Shown: positions 1 to 8,917, numbered from the stretch's first letter. The stretch is DNA of 64,000 bases from Pseudomonas sp. ANT_H12B (GCF_008369325.1 NZ_VOBI01000018.1:1-64000), one strand, 5' to 3'. A program made the numbers and translations. The notes: generated by a model not told the origin, from the letters alone.

Positions 1-114
1 AAGGAAAGTATTAATATCGCGCATAAGAACGCCGGTTTGTTAGATGTGTTTGCTCGCACGAACATCATCAATCAAATCGGCGTTCTTGTTTCTGTGTTTC
101 CCGGGATTCCGTGA
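1..114 (+). CDS. 3' end of an unidentified gene
   Basis: Frame 1 is open from the first base to a TGA at 112-114, giving a 37-residue tail that ends ...SVFPGIP. The reading looks protein-like and is somewhat AT-richer in codon use than its neighbours. A bidirectional terminator lies just after it, between it and the convergent HU gene, which supports a real gene ending here. I do not recognise the family. An inverted repeat (arms 25-34 and 78-87) lies inside the frame. The upstream part is outside the window. Confidence 0.4.
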   Translation, partial: KESINIAHKNAGLLDVFARTNIINQIGVLVSVFPGIP

Positions 115-121
115 AGAACCA

Positions 122-161
122 AAAAAATGGGCACCCAACCTGATTGGCGTGCCCATTTTTT
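122..161. terminator. bidirectional intrinsic terminator
   Basis: The arms 122-134 and 149-161 are complementary (A-run, TGGGCAC / GTGCCCA, T-run). The stem has an A-tract on the left and a T-tract on the right, so it can end transcripts from both directions: the rightward frame ending at 114 and the leftward HU gene ending at 198. Confidence 0.85.
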
Positions 162-197
162 ACTCCGCTCACCCGCCAGGCGGGCAGTCGGCGCGTG

Positions 198-473
198 TTA
201 CGGATTGACGCTGTCTTTCAACGACTTGCCTGGTTTGAAGGCAACGGTGTTGCTTGCCTTGATTTTCACAGGCTCACCGGTTTGCGGGTTTTTGCCCGTG
301 CGGGCACCGCGGTGGCGTTGCAGGAAGGTACCGAAGCCCACCAGCGTGACGCTGTCCTTGCGGTGCAAAGCGCCGGTGATTTCTTCGAGAACGGCGTTGA
401 GAACGCGGTTGGCCTGCTCTTTGGTGAGGTCTGCTTTTTCAGCAATTGCTGCGGCGAGTTCTGGTTTACGCAT
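198..473 (-). CDS. hupA: HU family DNA-binding protein
   Basis: A 91-residue nucleoid protein that bends and compacts DNA as a dimer. The N-terminal helices (MRKPELAAAIAEKADLT) are followed by the VGFGTF core at about 45-50. The DNA-binding beta-arm has the RTGKNPQTGE signature at 58-67. The length is typical for HU. The start is the ATG at 473, preceded by an AGGGG-type ribosome site; the longer open frame to 1127 is only antisense to the reductase gene. Pseudomonads have several HU paralogs. The neighbourhood with rubredoxin reductase points to the copy called hupA in P. putida, but the symbol rests on synteny. The gene is leftward and ends at a bidirectional terminator. Confidence 0.92.
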   Translation of the reverse strand: MRKPELAAAIAEKADLTKEQANRVLNAVLEEITGALHRKDSVTLVGFGTFLQRHRGARTGKNPQTGEPVKIKASNTVAFKPGKSLKDSVNP

Positions 474-664
474 TAGTGAAGCCCCTTGACGGTTTTTTGT
501 TGTTATGTCCGTGCTGTTCTCGTTGGAACAGCGCCCAAAGCGCCGCAGATGCTCTACTCTGCGGCAGACGGGAGTGAGAATGGCACGCACAGAAGAGCCG
601 CGCCAGTCTCGGCGCGACCTTTGTAGGGGCAAAAGCGGGGTGATTCCGACAGAACGACCGGCAT

Positions 665-1813
665 TTACGCCAGCAGTGCCGGAAGCTCTTTGTTCAGGGC
701 CAGTTTTTCCATCACCGCCGCGCCTGTCAGGGCATAACCCAGCAGTTTGCCGCTGGCATCGCGGCATAGCACCTTGATGTCTGCGCCCTGCCCTTCGACG
801 GTCCAAACACCCTCGAAACCCCGTGGTGGAGGGGAAACCACCAATGGGCAGACCGGCGTTTTGACGGTGATGGGCATCGGGCCATAACTGACCGCCACAG
901 GGTTTGCGGCGAGGGTTTGTGCCAGCGCTCTCGCACAGCTCATCAGGGGCATGACGTACAAAAGATTCAGCCCATCGACCTCGGCGCAATCGCCCAAGGC
1001 GTAGATATTGGCGTGGGAGGTTTTCAAATGACGGTCGACCACCACGCCGCGATTGACCTGCAGGCCGGCAGCCGCCGCCAGGTCGATACGCGGACGCAGA
1101 CCAATGGCCGACACCACCACATCGCAAGGGATCACCTGGCCGTCGGACAGATGCGCTTGCAACCCGTCAGCGACGCGCTGCAAGCGATTGAGCACCGGCC
1201 CGAGGTGGAAGCGTGCGCCCAGGCTTTCCAGACCGGCCTGGACCGCAGCGGCTGCCGCGGGGTGCAGCAGGGTCGGCATGACCTGTTCGCACGGTGCAAC
1301 CAGTTGCACCTCGTAGCCACCGACAATCAGGTCGTTGGCGAACTCGCAGCCGATCAGGCCGGCGCCGAGCAGTAATACCCGACGCTTGCCGGCCGCTGCC
1401 GCGCGAAAGCGTGCGTAGTCTTCGAGATCGTTGATCGGGAACACTGCGTCAGCCGCATCACCTTCGATGGGCACCCGTACGGTTTCCGCGCCCCAGGCCA
1501 GGATCAGGTCGCGGTAGATTACCGACTCTTCGCCAATCCACAGGCGCTTGTGGCCCGGGTCGATGCCGCTGATACGGGTGTGGGTGCGTACTTCGGCCTT
1601 CAATTGCTCGGCCATGGCGCCGGGTTCGGCCATGCTCAAGCCATCGGCGTCCTTGTTCTTGCCAAAACCGGTGGAGAGCATCGGCTTGGAGTAGGAGCGT
1701 CCGTCATCTGCGGTAATCAGCAGCAGCGGGGTTTCGCCATCGAGTTTGCGAAACTCCCGGGCCAGGTTGTAGCCAGCCAGCCCGGTGCCGACGATCACGA
1801 CAGGTGCGTTCAT
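665..1813 (-). CDS. rubredoxin-NAD(+) reductase (FAD-dependent)
   Basis: 382 residues, a pyridine-nucleotide-disulphide oxidoreductase fold. An FAD-binding GxGxxG is at 9-14 (VGTGLAGYN), a second Rossmann GxGxxG for NAD(P)H at 150-155 (GAGLIG), and the C-terminal FAD motif YALGDCAE at 271-278. No redox-active CxxC is present, as expected for the AlkT/RubB type rather than thioredoxin reductase. It transfers electrons from NADH to rubredoxin, which serves alkane hydroxylases or oxidative-stress enzymes. The rubredoxin gene lies 19 bases upstream on the same strand, so the two form an operon. No alkane hydroxylase is in the window. Confidence 0.9.
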   Translation of the reverse strand: MNAPVVIVGTGLAGYNLAREFRKLDGETPLLLITADDGRSYSKPMLSTGFGKNKDADGLSMAEPGAMAEQLKAEVRTHTRISGIDPGHKRLWIGEESVIYRDLILAWGAETVRVPIEGDAADAVFPINDLEDYARFRAAAAGKRRVLLLGAGLIGCEFANDLIVGGYEVQLVAPCEQVMPTLLHPAAAAAVQAGLESLGARFHLGPVLNRLQRVADGLQAHLSDGQVIPCDVVVSAIGLRPRIDLAAAAGLQVNRGVVVDRHLKTSHANIYALGDCAEVDGLNLLYVMPLMSCARALAQTLAANPVAVSYGPMPITVKTPVCPLVVSPPPRGFEGVWTVEGQGADIKVLCRDASGKLLGYALTGAAVMEKLALNKELPALLA

Positions 1814-1832
1814 TCCTTACTCCTCTAAAGTC

Positions 1833-2000
1833 TTAGTTGATTTCGATCATTTCGAAATCCATCTTGCCCACGCCGCAATCCGGGCACAGCCAGTCTTCCG
1901 GCACGTCCTGCCACAGGGTGCCCGGCGCAATGCCGTCATCCGGCCAGCCGTCGGCTTCGTTATAGATCAGGCCGCAGACCACACATTGCCACTTTTTCAT
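1833..2000 (-). CDS. rubA: rubredoxin
   Basis: A 55-residue iron protein read directly from the reverse strand. It has the two metal-binding pairs C6-x2-C9 (CVVCGLIY) and C39-x2-C42 (CPDCG), with the usual acidic middle and aromatic residues (W4, Y13, W30, W37). It carries electrons from the adjacent reductase. The start ATG at 2000 is a normal MKKWQC rubredoxin N-terminus. It is divergent from ubiC; the 201 bases between the two starts hold both promoters, which I could not place securely. Confidence 0.95.
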   Translation of the reverse strand: MKKWQCVVCGLIYNEADGWPDDGIAPGTLWQDVPEDWLCPDCGVGKMDFEMIEIN

Positions 2001-2201
2001 TCAGGTACATCCTCAGGATTCAGACTTTTGCCGGCGCGAACGGTCGATGGTTGGAATGTTGCCGTCCGGCTCAGGGGCGTTTTGTACTGATCGGGCCCGG
2101 CAGATGCAAGCCTGTTCGGCGCAACGAGGGGGCGGATCAATCAAAATCACCGACTGACATGGTAAGCTCGCCGCCTCATTTGCTGCCAATAATGACTCAC
2201 T

Positions 2202-2753
2202 GTGCCGCACTCAAAACCTCCATTCTGGCTTCCCCAAAGCCAACTCGCGCCCCTCCCCGACACGTCTACCCTCGACTGGCTGTTCGACGAAGGCTCTTTG
2301 ACCCGACGGCTGATCCGCCTGTCGAATGACGGCTTCAGCGTCACGCCACTCTTCGAAGGCTGGCAATCACTGCGCTCCGACGAATGCGCCGCACTGGACC
2401 TGGCCGAAGGCAGCGAGGGCTGGGTGCGGGAGGTGTACCTGCGCGGCCACGGCGAAGCCTGGGTGTTTGCCCGCAGCGTGGCGGCGCGCAGTGCATTGCA
2501 GGGCGACGGCCTGCACATGGACGAGTTGGGCAGCCGCTCTCTGGGCGAATTGCTGTTTTGCGATCAGGCATTTCAACGGCGCGCCATTGAGGTTTGTCAC
2601 TATCCTCAGGAGTGGCTGCCGGTGGAGTCCCGGGCACCTGAATTGTGGGGCCGCCGTTCGCGTTTCGACCGTGGGGCCTTGAGCGTGCTGGTGGCCGAAA
2701 TTTTCTTGCCGACCCTGTGGAACGCCACCCGCGCCCATCCGGAGAATTGCTGA
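2202..2753 (+). CDS. ubiC: chorismate lyase
   Basis: 183 residues. UbiC splits chorismate into 4-hydroxybenzoate and pyruvate, the first committed step of ubiquinone synthesis in the cytosol. The sequence has the family features: WLFDEGSLTRRL near 25-36, the REVYLRGHGEAWVFARSV core and the C-terminal RRSRFDRG...VAEIFLP block. The start is GTG at 2202, since no ATG fits. The stop TGA shares one base with the ATG of ubiA, so translation is coupled and the pair supplies and consumes 4-hydroxybenzoate. Confidence 0.95.
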   Translation: MPHSKPPFWLPQSQLAPLPDTSTLDWLFDEGSLTRRLIRLSNDGFSVTPLFEGWQSLRSDECAALDLAEGSEGWVREVYLRGHGEAWVFARSVAARSALQGDGLHMDELGSRSLGELLFCDQAFQRRAIEVCHYPQEWLPVESRAPELWGRRSRFDRGALSVLVAEIFLPTLWNATRAHPENC

Positions 2754-3643
2754 TGTACCAGAGCCTGCTCAAGTCCCTGAATCGCTTGAATCCACGGGCC
2801 TGGGATTTCATTCAGCTGACCCGCATGGACAAACCGATCGGCATTTATCTGCTGCTGTGGCCGACACTGTGGGCGCTGTGGATCGCTGGTAAAGGTTCGC
2901 CGTCGCTGGCCAATATCGTGATTTTCGTCCTGGGCGTGGTGCTGACCCGGGCTGGCGGCTGCGTGATCAATGATTGGGCGGATCGCAAGGTCGACGGCTA
3001 CGTGAAACGCACCGAACAGCGGCCCTTGGTAAGCGGCAAGATCAGTTCCAGAGAAGCGCTGGTGTTCTTTGCGCTGCTGATGGGCGTGAGTTTCCTGCTG
3101 GTGTTGTGCACCAACGCGAAAACCGTCTGGCTGTCGTTCGGTGGCTTGGCACTGGCTTTCACTTATCCGTTCATGAAGCGCTACACCTATTACCCACAAG
3201 TGGTGCTGGGCGCGGCGTTCTCCTGGGGCATGCCGATGGCGTTCACCGCCGAAACCGGTGGGCTTCCTGCGGCCGCGTGGTTGCTGTGGATCGCTAACCT
3301 GCTGTGGACGGTGGGCTACGACACCTATTACGCGATGACTGACCGCGACGACGATCTGAGAATCGGCGTTAAATCCACGGCGATTCTGTTTGGCGAGGCG
3401 GACCGGGTGATCATCCTGATTCTGCAGGGGCTGGCGCTAGGTTGCCTGGTGCTGGCCGGGGCGAAATTCGAGCTCGGCGGCTGGTTCCACCTCGGATTGC
3501 TGGCGGCGGCGGGCTGTTTTGCGTGGGAGTTCTGGTACACCCGTGGCAAGGACCGGATGCGTTGCTTCAAGGCGTTTCTGCACAACCATTGGGCCGGGTT
3601 GGCGATTTTTGTCGGGATTGTGCTGGATTATGGATTGCGTTGA
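2753..3643 (+). CDS. ubiA: 4-hydroxybenzoate octaprenyl/polyprenyltransferase
   Basis: 296 residues, an integral membrane prenyltransferase that attaches the polyprenyl chain to 4-hydroxybenzoate. The first aspartate-rich motif NDxxDxxxD is at 73-81 and the second, DTYYAMTDRDDD, at about 190-201; together they bind Mg-diphosphate. Hydrophobic helices fill the rest. The ATG at 2753 overlaps the ubiC stop; the upstream in-frame extension to 2645 is inside ubiC and is not used. The length matches the family. Confidence 0.96.
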   Translation: MYQSLLKSLNRLNPRAWDFIQLTRMDKPIGIYLLLWPTLWALWIAGKGSPSLANIVIFVLGVVLTRAGGCVINDWADRKVDGYVKRTEQRPLVSGKISSREALVFFALLMGVSFLLVLCTNAKTVWLSFGGLALAFTYPFMKRYTYYPQVVLGAAFSWGMPMAFTAETGGLPAAAWLLWIANLLWTVGYDTYYAMTDRDDDLRIGVKSTAILFGEADRVIILILQGLALGCLVLAGAKFELGGWFHLGLLAAAGCFAWEFWYTRGKDRMRCFKAFLHNHWAGLAIFVGIVLDYGLR

Positions 3644-3679
3644 GACGACTGCGGCCATCGTCGGATTGCCGCCCAGACC

Positions 3680-3707
3680 AAGCCTTGCTCCTACAGGAGC
3701 GAGGCTT
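3680..3707. repeat. hairpin, single REP-like
   Basis: A 12-bp stem (AAGCCTTGCTCC, loop TACA, then the complement with one G/T change) lies between the convergent ubiA and the small secreted-protein gene. It resembles a lone, diverged REP unit and may also slow transcription from either side. Confidence 0.5.
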
Positions 3708-3724
3708 GCCGCTTCTGAATACGC

Positions 3725-4111
3725 TTACATTTTCGGCCCTTGGAGGATGTGCCACTTGTCCATTTTCTTGTCGCCGGTCATGTCTCCAGGCTTCTTGTCC
3801 TGCACGAAGTAGTACAGCGGCTTGCCGTCGAACGCCCACTGCTTCGTGCCATCGTCACGCGTGATGATGGTCCACTTGCCTTCATCCTTGTCGGCGGCGG
3901 TGGCTTTCAGCGGTGGCCAGTTTTCTGCGCACTTGCCGGTGCACGCCGACTTGCCGCCGGTGTCGTTGTCGAAGGTGTACAACGTCATGCCTTTGTGGTC
4001 GACCAACATGCCGTCTTTAACCATGCCCGGTTCTGCGGCGAAGGCCATTGTCGGCAACGTTAGCGCAGCAGTGATCAGCAGCGCCTTCCAGGATTGAGCG
4101 ATGTGCTTCAT
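3725..4111 (-). CDS. secreted-repeat (COG4315/PF03640-type) small protein
   Basis: 128 residues. A signal peptide of about 25 residues ends AFAAEP. It is followed by the repeated GM.V...GMTLYTFDNDTGGKSACTGKCAENWPPL pattern and a second copy (DDGTKQWAFDGKPLYYFVQD) typical of the 'secreted repeat of unknown function' family. Two cysteines (CTGKC) sit at the centre. The molecular function is unknown. The predicted location is the periplasm. It is convergent with ubiA and divergent from phoB. In P. aeruginosa a similar gene sits at the same place next to phoB. Confidence 0.85.
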   Translation of the reverse strand: MKHIAQSWKALLITAALTLPTMAFAAEPGMVKDGMLVDHKGMTLYTFDNDTGGKSACTGKCAENWPPLKATAADKDEGKWTIITRDDGTKQWAFDGKPLYYFVQDKKPGDMTGDKKMDKWHILQGPKM

Positions 4112-4192
4112 GGAAACCTTCCTTTTGTGGTTGTCAGGATTCGGACTTAGAGCTTAGCCCAGGTTCATGACAATCGCCGGTCGACTAAAATA

Positions 4193-4210
4193 CTGTCACA
4201 CGACTGCAAT
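4193..4210 (+). promoter_or_regulatory. PHO box upstream of phoB
   Basis: CTGTCACACGACTGCAAT is two 7-base half sites 11 bases apart. They match the PhoB consensus half CTGTCAT in 6 of 7 and 5 of 7 positions. It lies 54 bases before the phoB start, consistent with known autoactivation of phoBR. Confidence 0.7.
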
Positions 4211-4263
4211 AATTCCGTTATCTAATGCGGCGCAAGACAGTTAAATGACAAGAGGATTAACGC

Positions 4264-4953
4264 ATGGTTGGCAGGAGCATTCTGATCGTCGACGACGAAG
4301 CGCCCATTCGCGAAATGATCGCCGTTGCGTTGGAAATGGCCGGCTATGACTGCCTGGAGGCTGAGAACTCCCAACAGGCCCATGCCATCATTGTCGACCG
4401 CAAGCCGGACCTGATCCTGCTGGACTGGATGCTGCCCGGCACCTCCGGCATCGAGCTGGCCCGACGCCTCAAGCGCGATGAGCTGACCGGGGACATCCCG
4501 ATCATCATGCTCACCGCCAAGGGCGAAGAGGACAACAAGATCCAGGGTCTGGAAGTCGGTGCCGACGATTACATCACCAAACCCTTTTCCCCCCGAGAAC
4601 TGGTTGCGCGTCTGAAAGCCGTACTGCGCCGCGCCGGCCCGACCGATGGCGAAACGCCGATCGAAGTCGGCGGTTTGCTGCTGGACCCGATCAGCCATCG
4701 CGTGACCATCGACGGCAAACCCGCCGAGATGGGCCCGACTGAGTACCGTCTGCTGCAATTTTTCATGACCCACCAGGAACGCGCCTACACCCGTGGCCAG
4801 TTGCTGGATCAGGTCTGGGGCGGAAATGTTTATGTCGAAGAACGCACCGTCGACGTGCACATCCGGCGCCTGCGCAAAGCCCTCGGTGAGGCTTACGAAA
4901 ATCTGGTACAAACCGTGCGCGGCACCGGTTACCGGTTTTCCACCAAGGCCTGA
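4264..4953 (+). CDS. phoB: phosphate regulon response regulator PhoB
   Basis: 229 residues, OmpR/PhoB family. The receiver domain has acidic residues D10/D11, the phosphoacceptor D54 (LLDWMLPG), a TAKGEE segment and a conserved lysine (ITKPFSP). The winged-helix DNA-binding domain occupies about 130-229 and ends VRGTGYRFS. It activates phosphate-starvation genes by binding PHO boxes, three of which are visible in this window. phoR follows 45 bases downstream on the same strand. Confidence 0.97.
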   Translation: MVGRSILIVDDEAPIREMIAVALEMAGYDCLEAENSQQAHAIIVDRKPDLILLDWMLPGTSGIELARRLKRDELTGDIPIIMLTAKGEEDNKIQGLEVGADDYITKPFSPRELVARLKAVLRRAGPTDGETPIEVGGLLLDPISHRVTIDGKPAEMGPTEYRLLQFFMTHQERAYTRGQLLDQVWGGNVYVEERTVDVHIRRLRKALGEAYENLVQTVRGTGYRFSTKA

Positions 4954-4998
4954 CCCGGACCTTTCCCGCCCGACAAGCTGACAAGGACGCGCGTTCAA

Positions 4999-6321
4999 GT
5001 GAACCAAAACTGGCATGGCACCCTGATCCGCCACATGCTTTTGCTGGTGACCGGTTGCCTGGTGATCGGCCTGATTTCCGGCTATTACGGCTGGAGCCTC
5101 GCCGCGGGCCTGGGACTTTACCTGGCCTGGACGCTCAAGCAACTGCTGCGTCTGCACGAATGGCTGCGCCTGCACAAACCCGATGAAGCACCGCCCGATG
5201 GCTATGGCCTGTGGGGCGAGGTGTTCGACAGCATCTACCACCTGCAACGCCGCGACCAACGGGTGCGCGGGCGGCTGCAAGCGGTGATCGACCGGGTCCA
5301 GGAATCCACCGCCGCGCTCAAAGATGCGGTGATCATGCTCGACAGCGACGGCAACCTCGAATGGTGGAACCGCGCCGCCGAAACCCTGCTCGGCTTCAAG
5401 ACGCCGCAAGACAGCGGCCAGCCGGTGACCAACCTGGTGCGCCATCCGCGCTTCAAGGAATACTTCGAGCAGGACAGCTACGCCGAGCCATTGGAAATCC
5501 CTTCACCGATCAACGATCGCCTGCGTATTCAGCTGTACATCACCCGCTACGGCAACAACGAACACTTGATGCTGGTGCGCGACGTCACGCGCATCCATCA
5601 GCTGGAACAGATGCGCAAAGACTTCATCGCCAACGTCTCCCATGAATTGCGCACGCCGTTGACGGTGATCTGCGGCTACCTGGAAACCCTGCTCGACAAC
5701 GTTGAAGAAGTGAACCCGCGCTGGTCCCGTGCCTTGCAGCAGATGCAGCAGCAAGGTGGACGCATGCAGACCTTGCTCAACGACCTTCTGCTGCTGGCCA
5801 AACTGGAAGCCACTGATTACCCGTCCGACAATCAGCCGGTGGCCATTGACGGATTGCTGCAATCGATCAAGTGCGACGCTCAGCAGTTGTCTGCTCAGCG
5901 CAATCAGAAAATCACCCTGGAAGCCGATCCGACGATTCTGCTCAAGGGCAGCGAAGCCGAGTTGCGCAGCGCGTTTTCCAACCTTGTGTTCAACGCGGTG
6001 AAGTACACGCCGGCCGAAGGCAATATCCGCATTCGCTGGTGGGGTGACGAGCAAGGTGCGCACCTGAGCGTGCAGGACTCCGGAATCGGTATCGACAGCA
6101 AACACCTGCCGCGCCTGACCGAGCGTTTCTACCGCGTCGACTCCAGCCGCAACTCCAACACCGGTGGCACAGGCCTGGGACTGGCCATCGTCAAACACGT
6201 GCTGCTGCGTCATCGTGCGCGGATGGAAATCAGCAGTGTGCCGGGCCACGGCAGCACGTTCACCTGCCATTTCGCCCCGGCCCAAGTGACCAAATCGCAG
6301 GTCATCAGCGCCGCCGACTGA
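4999..6321 (+). CDS. phoR: phosphate regulon sensor histidine kinase PhoR
   Basis: 440 residues. Two N-terminal membrane helices are followed by the PhoR-type PAS domain (about 95-200) and the dimerisation/phosphoacceptor segment ANVSHELRTPL with H215. The ATPase domain carries the N box (FSNLVFNAVKYTP), G1 (DSGIGI), F (RFYRVDSSR) and G2 (GTGLGLAIVKH). The start is GTG at 4999. PhoR phosphorylates PhoB when phosphate is low and is held inactive through PstSCAB/PhoU, all encoded nearby. A pair of hairpins follows the stop. Confidence 0.96.
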   Translation: MNQNWHGTLIRHMLLLVTGCLVIGLISGYYGWSLAAGLGLYLAWTLKQLLRLHEWLRLHKPDEAPPDGYGLWGEVFDSIYHLQRRDQRVRGRLQAVIDRVQESTAALKDAVIMLDSDGNLEWWNRAAETLLGFKTPQDSGQPVTNLVRHPRFKEYFEQDSYAEPLEIPSPINDRLRIQLYITRYGNNEHLMLVRDVTRIHQLEQMRKDFIANVSHELRTPLTVICGYLETLLDNVEEVNPRWSRALQQMQQQGGRMQTLLNDLLLLAKLEATDYPSDNQPVAIDGLLQSIKCDAQQLSAQRNQKITLEADPTILLKGSEAELRSAFSNLVFNAVKYTPAEGNIRIRWWGDEQGAHLSVQDSGIGIDSKHLPRLTERFYRVDSSRNSNTGGTGLGLAIVKHVLLRHRARMEISSVPGHGSTFTCHFAPAQVTKSQVISAAD

Positions 6322-6355
6322 TACCGGCCAGCACTCGCCACTAGGCAATCGCCCA

Positions 6356-6398
6356 GTCAGCCGCTACATTGGCTGACTTGTGCCTGCCCTTCAGGCAC
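6356..6398 (+). promoter_or_regulatory. twin hairpins between phoR and the CNNM gene
   Basis: Two perfect 7-bp stems stand back to back: GTCAGCC/GGCTGAC (6356-6377) and GTGCCTG/CAGGCAC (6380-6398). A T-run follows at 6410-6416, only about 30 bases before the next start codon. They may terminate phoBR or regulate the next gene; the T-run is 11 bases from the second stem, so this is not a classical terminator. Confidence 0.5.
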
Positions 6399-6444
6399 CG
6401 CATTTCCTCTTTTTTTGAATACACGGAACCCGCAAAACCCCATC

Positions 6445-7785
6445 ATGGACCCATCCCCTGGCTTGACCCTCGCGACACTCTTCGCCGATTTCGGCATGAT
6501 TCTTTTTGCTCTGATCTTGGTTTTGCTCAACGGCTTTTTCGTTGCGGCGGAATTTGCCATGGTCAAATTGCGCTCGACCCGGGTCGAAGCCATCGCTGAA
6601 AAAAACGGCTGGCGCGGACACATCCTGCGCACCGTTCACAGTCAGCTCGATGCTTACCTGTCGGCGTGCCAATTGGGTATCACCCTCGCCTCCCTGGGCC
6701 TTGGCTGGGTCGGTGAGCCGGCGTTCGCGCACATCCTCGAACCGCTGCTTGAAGCCGTCGGCGTGCAGTCGGCCGAAGTGATCAAAGGCGTGTCGTTCTT
6801 CGCCGCGTTCTTCGTCATCTCGTACCTGCATATCGTGGTCGGCGAACTGGCGCCGAAATCCTGGGCCATCCGCAAACCCGAGTTGCTGTCGCTCTGGACG
6901 GCCGTGCCGCTGTACCTGTTCTACTGGGCCATGTACCCGGCCATCTACCTGCTCAACGCCAGCGCCAACACGATCCTGCGGATCGCTGGCCAGGGTGAGC
7001 CCGGCCCTCATCACGAGCACCATTACAGCCGTGAAGAACTCAAACTGATCCTGCACTCCAGCCGTGGCCAGGACCCGAGCGACCAAGGCATGCGCGTTTT
7101 GGCCTCCGCGGTGGAAATGGGCGAGCTGGAAGTGGTCGACTGGGCCAATTCCCGGGAAGACCTGGTGACGCTGGAGTTCAACGCGCCGCTCAAGGAAATC
7201 CTGGCGATGTTCCGTCGCCACAAATTCAGCCGTTATCCGGTGTACGACAGCGATAGCCAAGAGTTTGTCGGCCTGCTGCACATCAAGGATCTGCTGCTGG
7301 AACTGGCGGCCCTGGACCACATTCCCGAATCGTTCAACCTTGCCGAATTGACCCGTCCGCTGGAGCGCGTGTCGCGGCATATGCCGCTGTCGCAGTTGCT
7401 GGAACAGTTCCGCAAGGGCGGCTCGCACTTCGCGCTGGTCGAGGAGGCCGATGGCAACATCATCGGCTACCTGACCATGGAAGACGTGCTGGAAGTATTG
7501 GTTGGCGACATTCAGGACGAACACCGCAAGGCTGAACGCGGGATCCTCGCCTATCAGCCGGGCAAGCTGCTGGTGCGGGGCGACACACCGCTGTTCAAGG
7601 TCGAACGGCTGCTGGGGATCGACCTGGACCACATCGAGGCTGAAACCCTCGCCGGGCTGATCTACGAAACCTTGAAGCGGGTGCCGGAAGAGGAAGAAGT
7701 GCTGGAAGTCGAAGGTCTGCGGATCATCATCAAGAAGATGAAAGGGCCGAAGATTATTTTGGCCAAGGTGTTGATGCTCGATTGA
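6445..7785 (+). CDS. CNNM/CorC-HlyC family membrane protein
   Basis: 446 residues. An N-terminal CNNM (DUF21) transmembrane domain spans about 1-190 (LVLLNGFFVAAEFAMVKLR). A CBS pair spans about 205-325, with FSRYPVYD and ALVEEADGNIIGYLTMEDVLE. A CorC_HlyC domain is at the C-terminus. The family is annotated 'hemolysin' but members act in Mg2+/Co2+ efflux or homeostasis. I chose ATG 6445 over the TTG at 6415 because the latter lies in the T-run of the preceding hairpins. The gene is downstream of phoR on the same strand. Confidence 0.9.
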   Translation: MDPSPGLTLATLFADFGMILFALILVLLNGFFVAAEFAMVKLRSTRVEAIAEKNGWRGHILRTVHSQLDAYLSACQLGITLASLGLGWVGEPAFAHILEPLLEAVGVQSAEVIKGVSFFAAFFVISYLHIVVGELAPKSWAIRKPELLSLWTAVPLYLFYWAMYPAIYLLNASANTILRIAGQGEPGPHHEHHYSREELKLILHSSRGQDPSDQGMRVLASAVEMGELEVVDWANSREDLVTLEFNAPLKEILAMFRRHKFSRYPVYDSDSQEFVGLLHIKDLLLELAALDHIPESFNLAELTRPLERVSRHMPLSQLLEQFRKGGSHFALVEEADGNIIGYLTMEDVLEVLVGDIQDEHRKAERGILAYQPGKLLVRGDTPLFKVERLLGIDLDHIEAETLAGLIYETLKRVPEEEEVLEVEGLRIIIKKMKGPKIILAKVLMLD

Positions 7786-7836
7786 TCGGCTAATCCAAGT
7801 CGACTTGCCCGCGATGGCGTCAGAACAGGCAACACC

Positions 7837-8733
7837 TCACTGCTTGCCCAACGCAAAGTTGGGCAACGCCCCCACCGGTTGACTGAACTGGTACGGAATC
7901 GACACCAGCCCCAACCCGGTATTGCGCTGCACCACAAAATGCAGGTGCGGCCCGCTGCTGTTGCCGGTATTGCCCGACAGCGCCAGCGCACTGCCCACCG
8001 CCACCCGCTGCCCTTCGCGAACGCTCACCGAGCCTCGCTGCAAGTGCAGATAAACACCCATGGTCCCGTCGTCGTGCAGCACCCGCACGAAGTTGCCCGA
8101 CGGATCGTTGCCGCGCCCGGTCTGCTTATTCTCGGTTTTCACCACTACCCCGCCCCGCGCCGCAATGATCGGGGTGCCCTCAGGCATGGCGATGTCCATG
8201 GCGTAACGGCTTTTGGGGCCGAAGTGGCTGTATTGACCATTGGCACCCTGACTCAGCCGAAACGGCCCGCCACGCCAGGGCAGCGGGTATCGGTAGGCCA
8301 TGGCGGTGCCTGAGGGGTCGCCCAGGGAATATTCGAACTTCGGGGTATACGCCAGCGGCCTTCCGGCCTGGGTAGCCGTGAGCAGCGCCAGACGAATGTT
8401 GCTGCGCGCCGGCATCACCCGGCGAATCGGTCGGCTCGGCGCGCCACTGACGTTCTTCAACCCGGTGAAACTCAGTTCGATCTCTACTGGCGCATACAGG
8501 TCATTGCGCACGTACACACCGTCCATGCCCTTCTGCTTCTTGATGTCGAGGTACACCTGACGCTCAAGGTGCTCTTCCATGCGATCGCGAAAAACGAACA
8601 CCTTGGAGCCCTTCGTGGGACGGTCGCTATAGGAGACCACGCCATTGGCGTCGGTGGACTTGTAGATAGTCATGGCCACAGCCGAGGTGGAGGCCATGAA
8701 GAGACCACAGAGAAACAGCAGGCGCGCGAGCAT
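7837..8733 (-). CDS. M23 family metallopeptidase with DUF4124
   Basis: 298 residues, exported. A signal peptide of about 20 residues ends AVA. A DUF4124-type segment (IYKSTDANGVVSYSDRP) occupies 23-39. The C-terminal LytM/M23 domain has the zinc ligands H170 and D180 (SHFGPKSRYAMDIA) and the GPHLHF motif (H263, H265). It is predicted to cut peptidoglycan peptide bridges in the periplasm. In place of the usual HxxxD the first ligand is further upstream, as in other RYAMD-type members. It is leftward and convergent with the CNNM gene. Confidence 0.9.
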   Translation of the reverse strand: MLARLLFLCGLFMASTSAVAMTIYKSTDANGVVSYSDRPTKGSKVFVFRDRMEEHLERQVYLDIKKQKGMDGVYVRNDLYAPVEIELSFTGLKNVSGAPSRPIRRVMPARSNIRLALLTATQAGRPLAYTPKFEYSLGDPSGTAMAYRYPLPWRGGPFRLSQGANGQYSHFGPKSRYAMDIAMPEGTPIIAARGGVVVKTENKQTGRGNDPSGNFVRVLHDDGTMGVYLHLQRGSVSVREGQRVAVGSALALSGNTGNSSGPHLHFVVQRNTGLGLVSIPYQFSQPVGALPNFALGKQ

Positions 8734-8851
8734 GGGCAGGATTCTGTCGAGTAAGGCCTGGGAAGGAGCCTAGCAGCTGCAATGGACCCGGGTAGTTGGC
8801 AGATGTTTCAAAATGGGGTGTGCGGGAGATGGGCGGTGATTGTTCTGGCCC

Positions 8852-8917
8852 CATCGCGGGCGAGCCCACTCCCACAAGGTTTTCGCTGTACCTGTGGGAG
8901 CGGGCTAGCCCGCGATG
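8852..8917. repeat. REPIN (REP doublet)
   Basis: Two inverted REP units (ATCGCGGGCGAGCCC...CCCACA and TGTGGGAGCGGGCTAGCCCGCGAT) with a short spacer, between the peptidase gene and the response-regulator gene. Confidence 0.85.
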
